This document shows, piece by piece, positions 27,037 through 35,131 of a DNA stretch of 64,000 bases (positions are counted from its first letter, which is position 1; every line of letters begins with the position of its first letter). Origin of the DNA: Thermostichus sp047461615 (GTDB lineage Bacteria; Cyanobacteriota; Cyanobacteriia; Thermostichales; Thermostichaceae); assembly GCF_047461615.1 (NCBI RefSeq), contig NZ_JANSHI010000011.1, positions 1 through 64,000 on the forward strand. Direction: 5' to 3'. The notes below the pieces were generated by a model. It searched no databases. It was not told where the DNA came from and worked only from the letters and a program-made list of their open reading frames with translations. The position numbers and the translations under genes are program-made.

Positions 27037-27778
27037 TGATCTGCACCGGGCCGGCGGGATCCCGCAGGTGATGAAGATCCTGCTCAACCACGGCTTGCTG
27101 CACGGCGACTGCCTCACCATCTCTGGACAAACAATTGCCGAAGTCCTGCGGGACGTGCCGGACGAGCCCAGCCCAGATCAAGAGGTGATTCGCCCCTGGC
27201 ATAGCCCCCTTTACCCCCAAGGGCACATAGCCATCCTCAAAGGCAACCTCGCGCCTGAAGGGGCAGTGGCCAAGATCAGCGGCGTCAAGAATCCGAAGAT
27301 CACGGGGCCAGCGCGGGTCTTCAACTCGGAAGAGTCCTGTCTGGAGGCTATCCTCGCCGGCCAGATTCGACCGGGGGACGTAGTGGTGATCCGCTACGAG
27401 GGCCCTAAGGGCGGCCCTGGCATGCGGGAGATGCTCTCCCCTACTTCGGCCATCATCGGCGCTGGTCTAGGAGATAGCGTGGGGTTGATTACCGATGGCC
27501 GCTTCTCTGGCGGCACCTACGGCATGGTGGTGGGCCATGTGGCCCCTGAGGCCTATGTAGGCGGCCCCATTGCCCTCGTGGAAGAAGGGGATTTGATCAC
27601 CATCGATGCCCCTGCTCGCCTCCTCCACCTGCATGTCAGCGAAGAGGAGCTGGCCAGCCGCCGCGCCCGCTGGGTTCCGCCCGAGCCCCGCTACAAACGA
27701 GGTATTCTGGCCAAGTATGCCAAGCTGGTCTCCAGCAGCAGCCTGGGGGCGGTGACCGATCTGAACTTGTGGGATTAG
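27037..27778 (+). pseudogene. ilvD: Truncated second copy of ilvD 3' part
   Basis: Bases 27037-27543 are identical to 23858-24364 of ilvD (507 bp, no difference seen). From 27544 to the stop at 27776-27778 the two copies differ at roughly 20 positions, nearly all synonymous, with only R to S, A to V and V to I changes. The copy lacks the first ~320 residues, including the three Fe-S cysteine motifs, so it cannot be a working dehydratase. The frame is open upstream to 26936 but that stretch is unrelated. Two explanations fit: integration of related-strain DNA by crossover inside ilvD, or duplication followed by partial gene conversion. Confidence 0.92.
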
Positions 27779-27825
27779 ACGAGAGGGGAGTTCGGGCTGC
27801 TGGGCTTTCTCCTGGCACTACCCCC

Positions 27826-28233
27826 TCAAGAGCTCTCGCTGCTCAGCCTGCTGGAGTGAAGGGCCGCCAGCGGCTCCCATTGCTGGGCTTGCTGCTTAAG
27901 CCGCTTAATCAACTGCTTGCACACCACCTCGCACAGCTCAAAACAGACGGGATCTGCAATTTGGTAGTAGACACTCACGCCCTTGGGCTCGCGGCTGACG
28001 ATCCCTGCCTGCGCCAGGATCTTGAGATGTTTGGAAACGTTGGCCTGGCCCATGCCAGTGGCCTCTAGGATTTGGGTGACGTTCTTGGGCCCCGAGCGCA
28101 ACTGACACAGGATCTGCAGGCGGCTGGGCTCCGCCAAAACCTTGAAGTACTCCGCCACGCTGGTCAGCACTTCTGGCGTCAGGGTCAACTGGCGCTCGTC
28201 TTTGCCGCCTTTCGCGAGCTCGTCCCCATCCAT
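27826..28233 (-). CDS. ArsR-family repressor, BigR/SqrR-like persulfide sensor
   Basis: 135 residues. Winged helix-turn-helix of the ArsR/SmtB family: VLAEPSRLQILCQLRSGPKN, then VTQILEATGMGQANVSKHLK, then LAQAGIVSREPKGVSVYYQI. The metal-binding ELCVCDL motif in the recognition-helix region is absent. Cys43 (ILCQL) and Cys101/Cys105 in the C-terminal helix sit near the places of the redox pair (Cys41/Cys107) in SqrR/BigR, which sense persulfides. The gene is divergent from a persulfide-dioxygenase-like gene, as in bigR loci. A perfect inverted repeat lies between them. The persulfide role is inference. Confidence 0.82.
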   Translation of the reverse strand: MDGDELAKGGKDERQLTLTPEVLTSVAEYFKVLAEPSRLQILCQLRSGPKNVTQILEATGMGQANVSKHLKILAQAGIVSREPKGVSVYYQIADPVCFELCEVVCKQLIKRLKQQAQQWEPLAALHSSRLSSESS

Positions 28234-28266
28234 AGACCGTCTTGAGGGCTGTGCTGGCTTGATTTT

Positions 28267-28290
28267 AACACTAAATGGTTATATAGTGTT
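28267..28290. promoter_or_regulatory. Inverted repeat, probable ArsR-family operator
   Basis: AACACTA (28267-28273) and TAGTGTT (28284-28290) form a perfect 7-bp inverted repeat around a 10-bp A/T-rich centre. It is located between the divergent starts of the ArsR-type repressor (28233) and the hydrolase (28342). The size and symmetry suit a dimeric ArsR-family repressor controlling both directions. Confidence 0.65.
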
Positions 28291-28341
28291 TCCAGAGGCC
28301 CAAATTGCGTTCAGGTCTTTGCCAACAGACAGAAGGGTAAC

Positions 28342-29058
28342 ATTCTATTTCGCCAACTGTTCGACGCCGAGACGAGCACTTACACCTACTTAGTTGCAGA
28401 CCCAAACACCCGCGAGGCCGCGCTGGTGGATCCCGTATTGGAGCAGGTGGAGCGGGACTTGAAGTTAATTCGAGAGCTGGGTCTGACGTTGAAGTACTGT
28501 CTCGAGACCCACGTTCACGCCGACCACATCACCGGCACGGGCAAGCTGCGCGAGTTGACCGGCTGCCAAGGGGTGGTGCCAGTCCAGGCCAAAGCCCAAT
28601 GTGCCGACCGCTTCATTGGCCATGGGGAAACGCTGCAGGTGGGATCCATCACCATCGAGGCCATCGCCACCCTGGGCCACACCGACAGCCACATGAGCTA
28701 TCGCGTCCATGGGGATCGCATTCTCACCGGAGACTCCTTGCTCATTCGCGGCTGTGGGCGCACGGATTTCCAAAGTGGGGATCCTGGCCTGATGTACGAC
28801 CACGTTACGCAGCACCTGTTTACCCTGCCAGACGAGACGCTGGTCTATCCCGGCCACGACTACCGTGGGCACACCGTCTCCACCATTGGCGAAGAGAAGC
28901 GCTGGAACCCCCGCTTTGTGGATCTACAGACGGGCAAGCTGCGTTCGCGGGAGAGCTTCATCGCCTTGATGAACAGCCTCAACCTGCCTCAGCCCAAGAA
29001 GATCCAGGAAGCCCTGCCCGCCAACGAGCAGTGCGGCCAAGTGGCAGCCGCGGTTTAG
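28342..29058 (+). CDS. MBL-fold persulfide dioxygenase-like (ETHE1/Blh type)
   Basis: 238 residues if translation starts at ATT 28342. The conserved family N-terminus (LFRQLFDAETSTYTYLVADP, then EAALVDPVLEQVERDLKLI) is encoded in frame upstream of the first GTG (28426), with no ATG, GTG or TTG available. AGAAGGG lies four bases before the ATT. Metal ligands are THVHADHITGTG, GHTDSHMSY, LTGDSLLIRGCGRTDF and YPGHDYRG. These match glutathione-persulfide dioxygenases, which oxidise sulfane sulfur to sulfite using mononuclear iron. The neighbours (ArsR-type repressor, rhodanese, SulP transporter) support a sulfide-oxidation role. Confidence 0.87.
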   Translation: MLFRQLFDAETSTYTYLVADPNTREAALVDPVLEQVERDLKLIRELGLTLKYCLETHVHADHITGTGKLRELTGCQGVVPVQAKAQCADRFIGHGETLQVGSITIEAIATLGHTDSHMSYRVHGDRILTGDSLLIRGCGRTDFQSGDPGLMYDHVTQHLFTLPDETLVYPGHDYRGHTVSTIGEEKRWNPRFVDLQTGKLRSRESFIALMNSLNLPQPKKIQEALPANEQCGQVAAAV

Positions 29059-29155
29059 TGGGGCAAACCCTCTTGGGTGGGAGAGCCTGGCTGTAAAGCC
29101 TGCGGGGCTAGCTAGACTTCTCCGAGCTGGCGGGTCAGAAGGGGGAGGGTTGAGA

Positions 29156-29622
29156 GTGGATCCAGAAAGTCTCTATGAGAAGGATTTCTATGCTTGGACT
29201 CAGCAACAAGCTCAATTTCTGAGGAAGCGGGCTTGGGAGAAGCTAGACCTGCCCCATTTGATTGAGGAGATGGAATCGTTGGGCAGGCAACAGCGGCAAG
29301 AGCTGCGCAACCAGCTGGGGGTTTTGGTGGGGCACCTCCTGAAATGGGAGTATCAGCCGCAGGCTAGATCGGTAAGCTGGCTTCTTACCCTACAGGTGCA
29401 GCGACAGGAGGTTCTAGATCTGCTGGAGGAAAACCCAAGCTTGAGGCCCTATTTGCCGGAGGCCATCTCCAAGTCTTACCTGAGGGCGCTCCAGCTAGCC
29501 CTGGAAAGACCAAGCTGCCCAGAAAGACTTTTCCCAAGACGTGTCCTTACGCTCCCGAGCAAATCCTGGATAGCCAGTTTTACCCTGGCGAGCCCAGCAG
29601 GTTGCTTGAGGAAGAAGGTTAG
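29156..29622 (+). pseudogene. DUF29 family gene with a frameshift
   Basis: From GTG 29156 (AAGGGGGAGGG six bases upstream) the protein reads DPESLYEKDFYAWTQQQAQF, then LDLPHLIEEMESLGRQQRQE, typical of DUF29. Near 29505 the frame is wrong by one base: the conserved C-terminal half (TFPKTCPYAPEQILDSQFYP, then GEPSRLLEEEG) continues in another frame and ends at TAG 29620-29622. In the original frame the reading runs on into the downstream rhodanese gene. A sequencing error cannot be excluded. DUF29 proteins are abundant in cyanobacteria and have no known function; the gene interrupts the sulfide cluster. Confidence 0.8.
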
Positions 29623-29641
29623 TTACCCGAGGAGGAAACCA

Positions 29642-30223
29642 ATGACTGTAGCCCGACAAAATCCTACGCCTTCCGCTCAGCAGGAACGGGATCCCCGTCT
29701 CAAGGAGATCGACGCCCTGACCTTAAAGCAGTGGCTGGATCAAGGGCGGGTACAGCTCATCGATGTGCGGGAGCCGGCAGAGTACCATGACGAGCGGATC
29801 CCGGGGGCGATCAACATGCCTCTATCTACCTTTGACCCGGCCAGGGTGCCGGCCTCGACGCCGGAAAAACCGGTAGTGTTGCAGTGTCGCATGGGCAGTC
29901 GCTCCATCCGCGCTGCCTGTCAGTTGCTAGACCACGGCTGGCCGGAGGTGCTTAGTCTAAAAGGCGGGATTGAGGCTTGGAAGGCTGCCAAGCTGCCCAC
30001 CACCCGCACCCGCAACGCGCCCATTTCGCTAATGCGGCAGGTGCAAATTGCGGCGGGATCCCTGGTGCTCACCGGAACCTTGCTAGGAGCCTTTGTCCAT
30101 CCGGCCTGGCTGGTGTTGAGCGGCTTTGTGGGAGCTGGGCTGGTGTTTGCCGGGATCACCAACACCTGTGGTCTGGCGCTGCTTTTGGCCCGCATGCCCT
30201 GGAACCGAGGTCAGGCCCTATGA
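29642..30223 (+). CDS. Rhodanese with YgaP-type membrane domain (DUF2892)
   Basis: 193 residues from ATG 29642, with GAGGAGGAAACC immediately upstream. Residues about 25-125 are a rhodanese domain (QLIDVREPAEYHDERIPGAI, catalytic Cys in LQCRMGSRS, then LKGGIEAWKAA). Residues about 135-190 form two transmembrane helices (QIAAGSLVLTGTLLGAFV; LSGFVGAGLVFAGITNTCGL), as in E. coli YgaP. The domain pair suggests membrane-linked transfer of sulfane sulfur or thiocyanate. Its TGA overlaps the start of the SulP transporter gene (ATGA), so the two are translationally coupled. Confidence 0.88.
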   Translation: MTVARQNPTPSAQQERDPRLKEIDALTLKQWLDQGRVQLIDVREPAEYHDERIPGAINMPLSTFDPARVPASTPEKPVVLQCRMGSRSIRAACQLLDHGWPEVLSLKGGIEAWKAAKLPTTRTRNAPISLMRQVQIAAGSLVLTGTLLGAFVHPAWLVLSGFVGAGLVFAGITNTCGLALLLARMPWNRGQAL

Positions 30224-32007
30224 GCGGGATCCCTTCCTCTTCCAGACAGGGAATCCCGGCGCGCTACCTGCCCTTTACCAGGGATTCCTTGTGGTGGCTT
30301 CGGTATCGGCCAGAGGATCTGCCAGGGGATCTCATTGCCGGACTGGTTACAGCCACTCTCCTAGTGCCCCAGAGCATGGCCTATGCGCTGCTGGCCGGGC
30401 TGCCTCCCCAGACAGGTCTCTACGCTGCTATCCTGCCGGTCATCGCCTACGGCTTTCTAGGATCCAGCCGGGCTTTGTCGGTGGGGCCGGTGGCCATCAT
30501 CTCCTTGCTGGTGGCATCGGGCTTGGAGCCGCTGGCTGAGCCGAGCAGCCCGGAGTATGGCCGGTTGGCGCTGGGCTTGGCTCTAGAAGCGGGCCTGATC
30601 CAGGTAGGGGTAGGGCTACTGCGGCTGGGGTTTTTGGCCAATTTCTTGAGCCGCTCGGTGGTAACGGCCTTTGGCAGCGCCGCAGCCCTAATCATCGCCT
30701 TCAGCCAGCTCCGCCATCTGTTGGGGGTGAAGATCGCCAACACCGAGTCCTTCTGGCTGCTGCTGCAACGGCTTTGGCAGAGCCTGGAGGGGGTAAACTG
30801 GGTCACTCTGGGGCTGGGGCTGTTGGCCATCACCCTCTTGGTGTACGCCCAGCAGAAGCTCCCCGCTCAACTGCGCCGCCGGGGGATCCCACCCCTCTGG
30901 GGCCTACTTCTCACCAAGGGCGCGCCGCTGGGAGCCGTCTTCCTGACCACGCTGCTGGTGTGGGGGTTGAACCTCTCGGAAAGAGCAGGAGTGGCGGTGG
31001 TGGGATCCATTCCGGCGGGTTTGCCCCCCCTGACCTTCCCTTGGCTGAGCTGGCCAGAGTGGCGAGCTTTGCTGCCCACAGCCTTGGCCATTAGCTTGGT
31101 GGGCTTTACAGAAAGCTATGCGGTAGGTCAGTCGCTGGCCAGCCAGCGGCGGCAGAAAGTGGATCCCAACCAGGATCTGGTGGCCCTGGGGGTGGCCAAC
31201 CTGGCCGCAGCCGCAAGTGGTGGCTACCCGGTAACGGGTGGGATCAGCCGCTCAGTAGTTAACTTTCAGGCCGGGGCCAACAGCGGCCTGGCTTCGGTGG
31301 TGACGGGATCCCTGATAGCCCTGGCGGTGAGCTGGCTGATGCCTCTGTTTACCTTCCTGCCCCAGACGACCCTAGCAGCTATTGTGCTGGTGGCAGTGCT
31401 GGGACTGGTGGATTTTCACCCCTTGCTGCAGAGCTGGCGCTACGACCGCGGCGATGCCTTGGTTTGGTTGGTTACCTTTGCCAGTGTGCTGGGGATCGGG
31501 GTGGAGCCGGGGATTGGGCTGGGAGTGCTGGTGTCTATCCTCCTCTTCCTCTGGCGGGCCAGCCGTCCCCACATCGCCATTGTCGGCCAGGTGCCTGGCA
31601 CCGAGCACTACCGCAACGTGCTGCGCCATGAGGTGATTACCGATCCGCGCATCCTGGCAGTGCGGGTGGATGAAAGCCTGTTTTTTGCCAACGCCGCCTA
31701 CCTGCAGGAGTATCTGCTGCAAGAGGTGGCAGCGCGGCCAGCAGTGGAACAGGTGCTGCTGGTGGCCAGCGCCATTAACTTCATCGACGGCAGCGCTTTG
31801 GAGGTGCTGACTCGGTTGGTGGAACGTCTGCGCCAAATGGGGGTGGGCTTTGCCCTGGCCGAGGTGAAGGGGCCGGTGATGGATCGCCTCAAAATGGCGG
31901 GGTTTGTGGAGAAAGTGGGCGCCGAGCGCTTCTTCTTGTCCACCCACCAGGCGATGCAGGCTCTCAAATCCCAGGTGACCTCTATGCCGGCAGCCGCTTC
32001 CGGATGA
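30220..32007 (+). CDS. SulP-family inorganic anion transporter
   Basis: 595 residues from ATG 30220, overlapping the rhodanese stop by 4 bp. The N-terminal SulP signature is DLIAGLVTATLLVPQSMAYA, then LLAGLPPQTGLYAAILPVIA, followed by about 10-12 membrane helices. A C-terminal STAS domain spans about residues 475-580 (RVDESLFFANAAYLQEYLLQ, then VASAINFIDGSALEVLTRLV). Family members move sulfate, bicarbonate or other anions. With a persulfide dioxygenase and rhodanese upstream, export or uptake of a sulfur oxyanion is the likeliest role, but bicarbonate cannot be excluded. The last 26 bp overlap the convergent gene. Confidence 0.9.
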   Translation: MSGIPSSSRQGIPARYLPFTRDSLWWLRYRPEDLPGDLIAGLVTATLLVPQSMAYALLAGLPPQTGLYAAILPVIAYGFLGSSRALSVGPVAIISLLVASGLEPLAEPSSPEYGRLALGLALEAGLIQVGVGLLRLGFLANFLSRSVVTAFGSAAALIIAFSQLRHLLGVKIANTESFWLLLQRLWQSLEGVNWVTLGLGLLAITLLVYAQQKLPAQLRRRGIPPLWGLLLTKGAPLGAVFLTTLLVWGLNLSERAGVAVVGSIPAGLPPLTFPWLSWPEWRALLPTALAISLVGFTESYAVGQSLASQRRQKVDPNQDLVALGVANLAAAASGGYPVTGGISRSVVNFQAGANSGLASVVTGSLIALAVSWLMPLFTFLPQTTLAAIVLVAVLGLVDFHPLLQSWRYDRGDALVWLVTFASVLGIGVEPGIGLGVLVSILLFLWRASRPHIAIVGQVPGTEHYRNVLRHEVITDPRILAVRVDESLFFANAAYLQEYLLQEVAARPAVEQVLLVASAINFIDGSALEVLTRLVERLRQMGVGFALAEVKGPVMDRLKMAGFVEKVGAERFFLSTHQAMQALKSQVTSMPAAASG

Positions 32008-33238
32008 GCACAATCGGCGTTTGCTCTGCCGCATTGCCCGCCGGGTTCTTGCGCAGAGCCTGCTCCACCAGCTCCCGCTCCACACCTAGGCTGGCCGCCA
32101 AGACGTTGACTTCGCCCAGGTCGTTGGCATCCACAATGGCCACCTCGTAGCCGGTCTGGGCGTGGAGCTCGGCCACCAGCTTGGCTGGATCCCGTGGTCC
32201 CAAGACAATGAACTGGTCATAGGGGGGCAAGGTGCCGGTGACATCGTCGATGAGATCCGCCTGCTCCCCCGCCAGGGCATAGAACACCCCTGGGATCCCC
32301 AGCAGCTTAGCCAGGGATCCCGCCACAAAGGCCCCCAGTACTCGCCAGGTCCCCGAACAGTCAATGAGCGTCTGCATCCCGTAGCAGCTTGAGAGGCTGG
32401 TCTTGGAGGGGAAGAAGTAGCACAGGGTGCGAGCCAGCCAGCCGGGCTGCACCTGCAGGGGATGGCGAAAGTTGCCCTGCACAATGGCTACAGCACTCTC
32501 GGAAAGGGCCACGACATCGCCGGGTTGGAAGTGGGGGCCCACGTAGCGCCGCAACACCTCAGCCAGGTCATCGCTGGGGGTGAGCAGATGGGTGGGAATG
32601 GCAGCCCAACTCACCGGCCCCTGCTGCTGCCAGCACAGCTCCGGTAAGGGATTCACTTCCTGCAGCGGCAAGATGAGGTGGCTAGTCTTGAGGGTACGCC
32701 GCTGCCGCCCGTACTGGACGTAGTCCAGCTCCAGCCAGGCCGAGCGCAAATCTGCCAGTCCTTCCCCCCCTAGTTCAATCTCGACTTCTAGGCCAGTCTG
32801 GCTTTGGGGGGTGACGATGTAAGCCTGCCAGTAGTTGTCTTGGCGAGGAGGCAAGTCGGGGTGACGGGAGCGGAGGCGAATTTGGGTATGGATCCCCTCG
32901 ACGGAGCTGGTGCTGAGCAGATGCAGTCGCGGCTCCACCTGGGCCAAGGTGACCTCAAAAAGGGGGTTGAGATTGCGGGCCACGAAGTCAGCCTGGATGA
33001 GCCAGCGGTCGGGGCTGAGGCGGTTGAGGCGCCAGCTCTGCGGCTCCACCACCAAGCAGTCGGCAGGGCGGGTTCTTAGCCAGTACAGCAACGTCCCCCC
33101 GCTCAAGAGCAGGCCGGCCGCCACCTGGATCCAGGCCGAGGGATCCCACAGCCAACGCCAGATCCCCCAGAAGCTCAAGAGCATCCCACCCAGTACCCCG
33201 GCCACCACACCTCGGCTCACTATCCGGATTGTTGCCAT
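31982..33238 (-). CDS. Membrane-anchored CofE-like (F420-0:gamma-glutamyl ligase type) protein
   Basis: 418 residues. Two hydrophobic helices lie at the N-terminus (about 8-28 and 35-53). A beta-rich region spans about 60-210. The C-terminal part (about 225-415) resembles the F420-0:gamma-glutamyl ligase/CofE fold: FQPGDVVALSESAVAIVQGN, DCSGTWRVLGAFVAGSLAKL, LIDDVTGTLPPYDQFIVLGP and EVAIVDANDLGEVNVLAAS. Cyanobacterial proteins of this kind are often annotated as CofE relatives, but the substrate is unproven and F420 synthesis is not implied by anything else here. The 3' end overlaps the SulP gene by 26 bp. Confidence 0.7.
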   Translation of the reverse strand: MATIRIVSRGVVAGVLGGMLLSFWGIWRWLWDPSAWIQVAAGLLLSGGTLLYWLRTRPADCLVVEPQSWRLNRLSPDRWLIQADFVARNLNPLFEVTLAQVEPRLHLLSTSSVEGIHTQIRLRSRHPDLPPRQDNYWQAYIVTPQSQTGLEVEIELGGEGLADLRSAWLELDYVQYGRQRRTLKTSHLILPLQEVNPLPELCWQQQGPVSWAAIPTHLLTPSDDLAEVLRRYVGPHFQPGDVVALSESAVAIVQGNFRHPLQVQPGWLARTLCYFFPSKTSLSSCYGMQTLIDCSGTWRVLGAFVAGSLAKLLGIPGVFYALAGEQADLIDDVTGTLPPYDQFIVLGPRDPAKLVAELHAQTGYEVAIVDANDLGEVNVLAASLGVERELVEQALRKNPAGNAAEQTPIVLIRKRLPA

Positions 33239-33427
33239 CGGGATCCCACTCCTTCGTTAAGCCCTGCTAAAGCCTCTCCCTTCCTTCAAGTTCGCTCCCT
33301 AGACTACAGGTACCGGCCAAGCCCTAGCCCTCCTACCGGGAAACCGAAAGCAAGCTGTAGCAGAATCTCTACCCACATTTCCATCTCAAACACTTAGACT
33401 GCAAATAGGTTGCATTCTTTGGTTGCC

Positions 33428-33760
33428 ATGGCCCAGAAACAGTGGTTCAAAAGCTTTGACGACATGATCCAGGGATCCAAAACTCCCATTCTGGTGGATT
33501 TTTACGCCACCTGGTGTGGTCCCTGTCAGGTAATGGCGCAGGTGTTGGAGCAGGTGAAGCCCCAGGTGGGGGACGCCATTGCTTTCGTGAAGGTAGATAT
33601 AGACAAGTACCCCAACATTGCCGCTCGCTGGGGGATCTACGCCGTGCCGACCCTAATCTTGTTCAAGGACGGGAGGCCGGTTGACCGCATCGAGGGACTG
33701 CTGCAGCCTCGCGCCTTGGTGGAGCGGTTGCGGGCGCAGGTCAATCTGTCGGTAGGCTAG
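33428..33760 (+). CDS. Thioredoxin
   Basis: 110 residues from ATG 33428 (MAQKQWFKSFDD). Active site DFYATWCGPCQVMAQ, with the cis-Pro loop at YAVPTLILFKDG. It is a single thioredoxin fold of normal length and a cytosolic disulfide reductant. The N-terminal sequence QWFKSFDDMIQGSKTPILVD is more like the y/q-type thioredoxins of cyanobacteria and plastids than the m-type, but this is by eye. The TTG 33410 upstream is less likely as start. A 52-bp gap precedes lipB. Confidence 0.92.
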   Translation: MAQKQWFKSFDDMIQGSKTPILVDFYATWCGPCQVMAQVLEQVKPQVGDAIAFVKVDIDKYPNIAARWGIYAVPTLILFKDGRPVDRIEGLLQPRALVERLRAQVNLSVG

Positions 33761-33812
33761 GTCCCGGCCGACGGCTACTTCCTGGATAGGCAGCGGGGGC
33801 GGCACTAGGTCT

Positions 33813-34556
33813 TTGCCAGGGCTTGAGGGCTATTTGGGTGTGCCAGTTCTACACGTCCACCTGCCGGGAGAGGTGCCCTACCGCAAAGCCTGGGCTTGGC
33901 AGCAGACCAGACTGACCCAGATGATCCGCAATCCCCAGCTACCGGATGGGCTACTGTTGCTTACCCACCCGCCGGTGTACACCCTGGGGGCAGGGGCTGA
34001 TCCCAAGTTTCTCAAAAGCCTCCCTGGACAGATAGGATCTCCGGACACTCAGCCAGAGTCCCCTGCTACTGGAGGGCCGGAAATCCTGCGGGTGGAGCGG
34101 GGCGGCGAAGTGACCTACCACGGGCCAGGGCAGTGGGTGGGGTATGCAATCCTCAACCTCAAACGCCACTGTCTGGATATCCACTGGTACCTACGCCAAC
34201 TGGAGCAGGTGGTCATCGAGACTGTGGCTTACTTTGGCTTGAGGGGGGAGCGGATCCCTGGCCTAACGGGGGTTTGGGTGGAAGGGCACAAAGTGGCCGC
34301 CATTGGCATCAAGGTCTCCCGCTGGATCACCTACCACGGCTTTGCCCTCAACGTCTGTCCAGATCTAGCTGCCTTCGAGGCCATCGTGCCCTGTGGGATC
34401 CCTGACCGACCTGTGGGATCCCTGGTGCAGTTTTGTCCGGAGGTGACGATGGCTGCTGTGGCCCCAGTGCTGGTGAAGTCTTTTTGTGAAGTCTTCGGGC
34501 TGCAGGCCCAGGCAGTTTCCCTAGAGGAGTGGCTGGGGGGCAAGGAAGAAAGCTGA
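33813..34556 (+). CDS. lipB: Octanoyltransferase
   Basis: 247 residues. It moves octanoyl from acyl-carrier protein to the lipoyl domains of 2-oxoacid dehydrogenases and the glycine cleavage H protein. Signature regions are LLLTHPPVYTLGAGAD, then RGGEVTYHGPGQWVGYAILN, then GVWVEGHKVAAIGIKVSRWI with the catalytic Lys, and NVCPDLAAFEAIVPCGI with the catalytic Cys (the second Cys). The start is TTG 33813; GTG 33840 is a plausible alternative that would remove nine residues. It is probably co-transcribed with the thioredoxin gene. Confidence 0.93.
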   Translation: MPGLEGYLGVPVLHVHLPGEVPYRKAWAWQQTRLTQMIRNPQLPDGLLLLTHPPVYTLGAGADPKFLKSLPGQIGSPDTQPESPATGGPEILRVERGGEVTYHGPGQWVGYAILNLKRHCLDIHWYLRQLEQVVIETVAYFGLRGERIPGLTGVWVEGHKVAAIGIKVSRWITYHGFALNVCPDLAAFEAIVPCGIPDRPVGSLVQFCPEVTMAAVAPVLVKSFCEVFGLQAQAVSLEEWLGGKEES

Positions 34557-34570
34557 ACTTAGCCGGTTGC

Positions 34571-35050
34571 TTACTCTACCCCCAATTGGCGCAGCAGTTG
34601 CTGAATGATGGTTTGATCGGCAAAGGTGCCGCTTTTGGAAAAGAGAACCAACGCCTGGCGAAAGTCGGCCATAGCGGCCTCTCGCTTCCCCATTTGCAGG
34701 TGGGCTATGCCACGGCTGAAGTAGGCTTCCGGGATCCCCGGATCCAACTGGATGGCCCGCTCGGCATCGGTCAGAGCTTCTTGGGGCTGGCGCAAGGAGT
34801 TGTAAACGTAGCTGCGGTTCACGTAGGCCGGCGCATAGGTGGGATCCAACTGCACTGCTCGATCCAGATCTGCCAAAGCCGCCACCGGATCCCCCCGTAA
34901 CAACTTGAGGGATCCCTGCCAGTTGAACTCAGAAGCCGTTTTGGGGCCTGAAGTACTCTCAGCAGGAGTTGGCAAAGAGAGGGCAGGGGCAGCAGCCAAG
35001 AATGCTGTTAGGAAACTGATCAGGGCCACCCTTCCCAATCGACGCTTCAT
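34571..35050 (-). CDS. Exported tetratricopeptide-repeat protein
   Basis: 159 residues from ATG 35050 (MKRRLGRVALISFLTAFLAA), which gives a signal peptide with cleavage near ALS. Three TPR units follow: NWQGSLKLLRGDPVAALADL, PAYVNRSYVYNSLRQPQEAL and EAYFSRGIAHLQMGKREAAM. The upstream open frame to 35125 adds 25 residues unlike a signal peptide. Function and partner are unknown. It converges on lipB with a 14-bp gap. Confidence 0.78.
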   Translation of the reverse strand: MKRRLGRVALISFLTAFLAAAPALSLPTPAESTSGPKTASEFNWQGSLKLLRGDPVAALADLDRAVQLDPTYAPAYVNRSYVYNSLRQPQEALTDAERAIQLDPGIPEAYFSRGIAHLQMGKREAAMADFRQALVLFSKSGTFADQTIIQQLLRQLGVE

Positions 35051-35131
35051 TGGCTCTGCACTGCTGAGGATCCCAAGCCACTCCAGCATAAACTGTCTGC
35101 AAGAGGGGCAACTCTTGAACCTCAATTGGAC

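Noticed and set aside
29977..30219. N-terminal extension of the SulP gene to 29977
   Set aside because: It would overlap the rhodanese/DUF2892 gene by about 245 bp in another frame. The ATG at 30220 forms an ATGA coupling with the rhodanese stop and starts the conserved region.
29150..30223. A single 357-residue DUF29-rhodanese fusion
   Set aside because: The link exists only because of a frameshift in the DUF29 gene. The rhodanese has its own ribosome site and ATG at 29642, and the true DUF29 C-terminus is in another frame.
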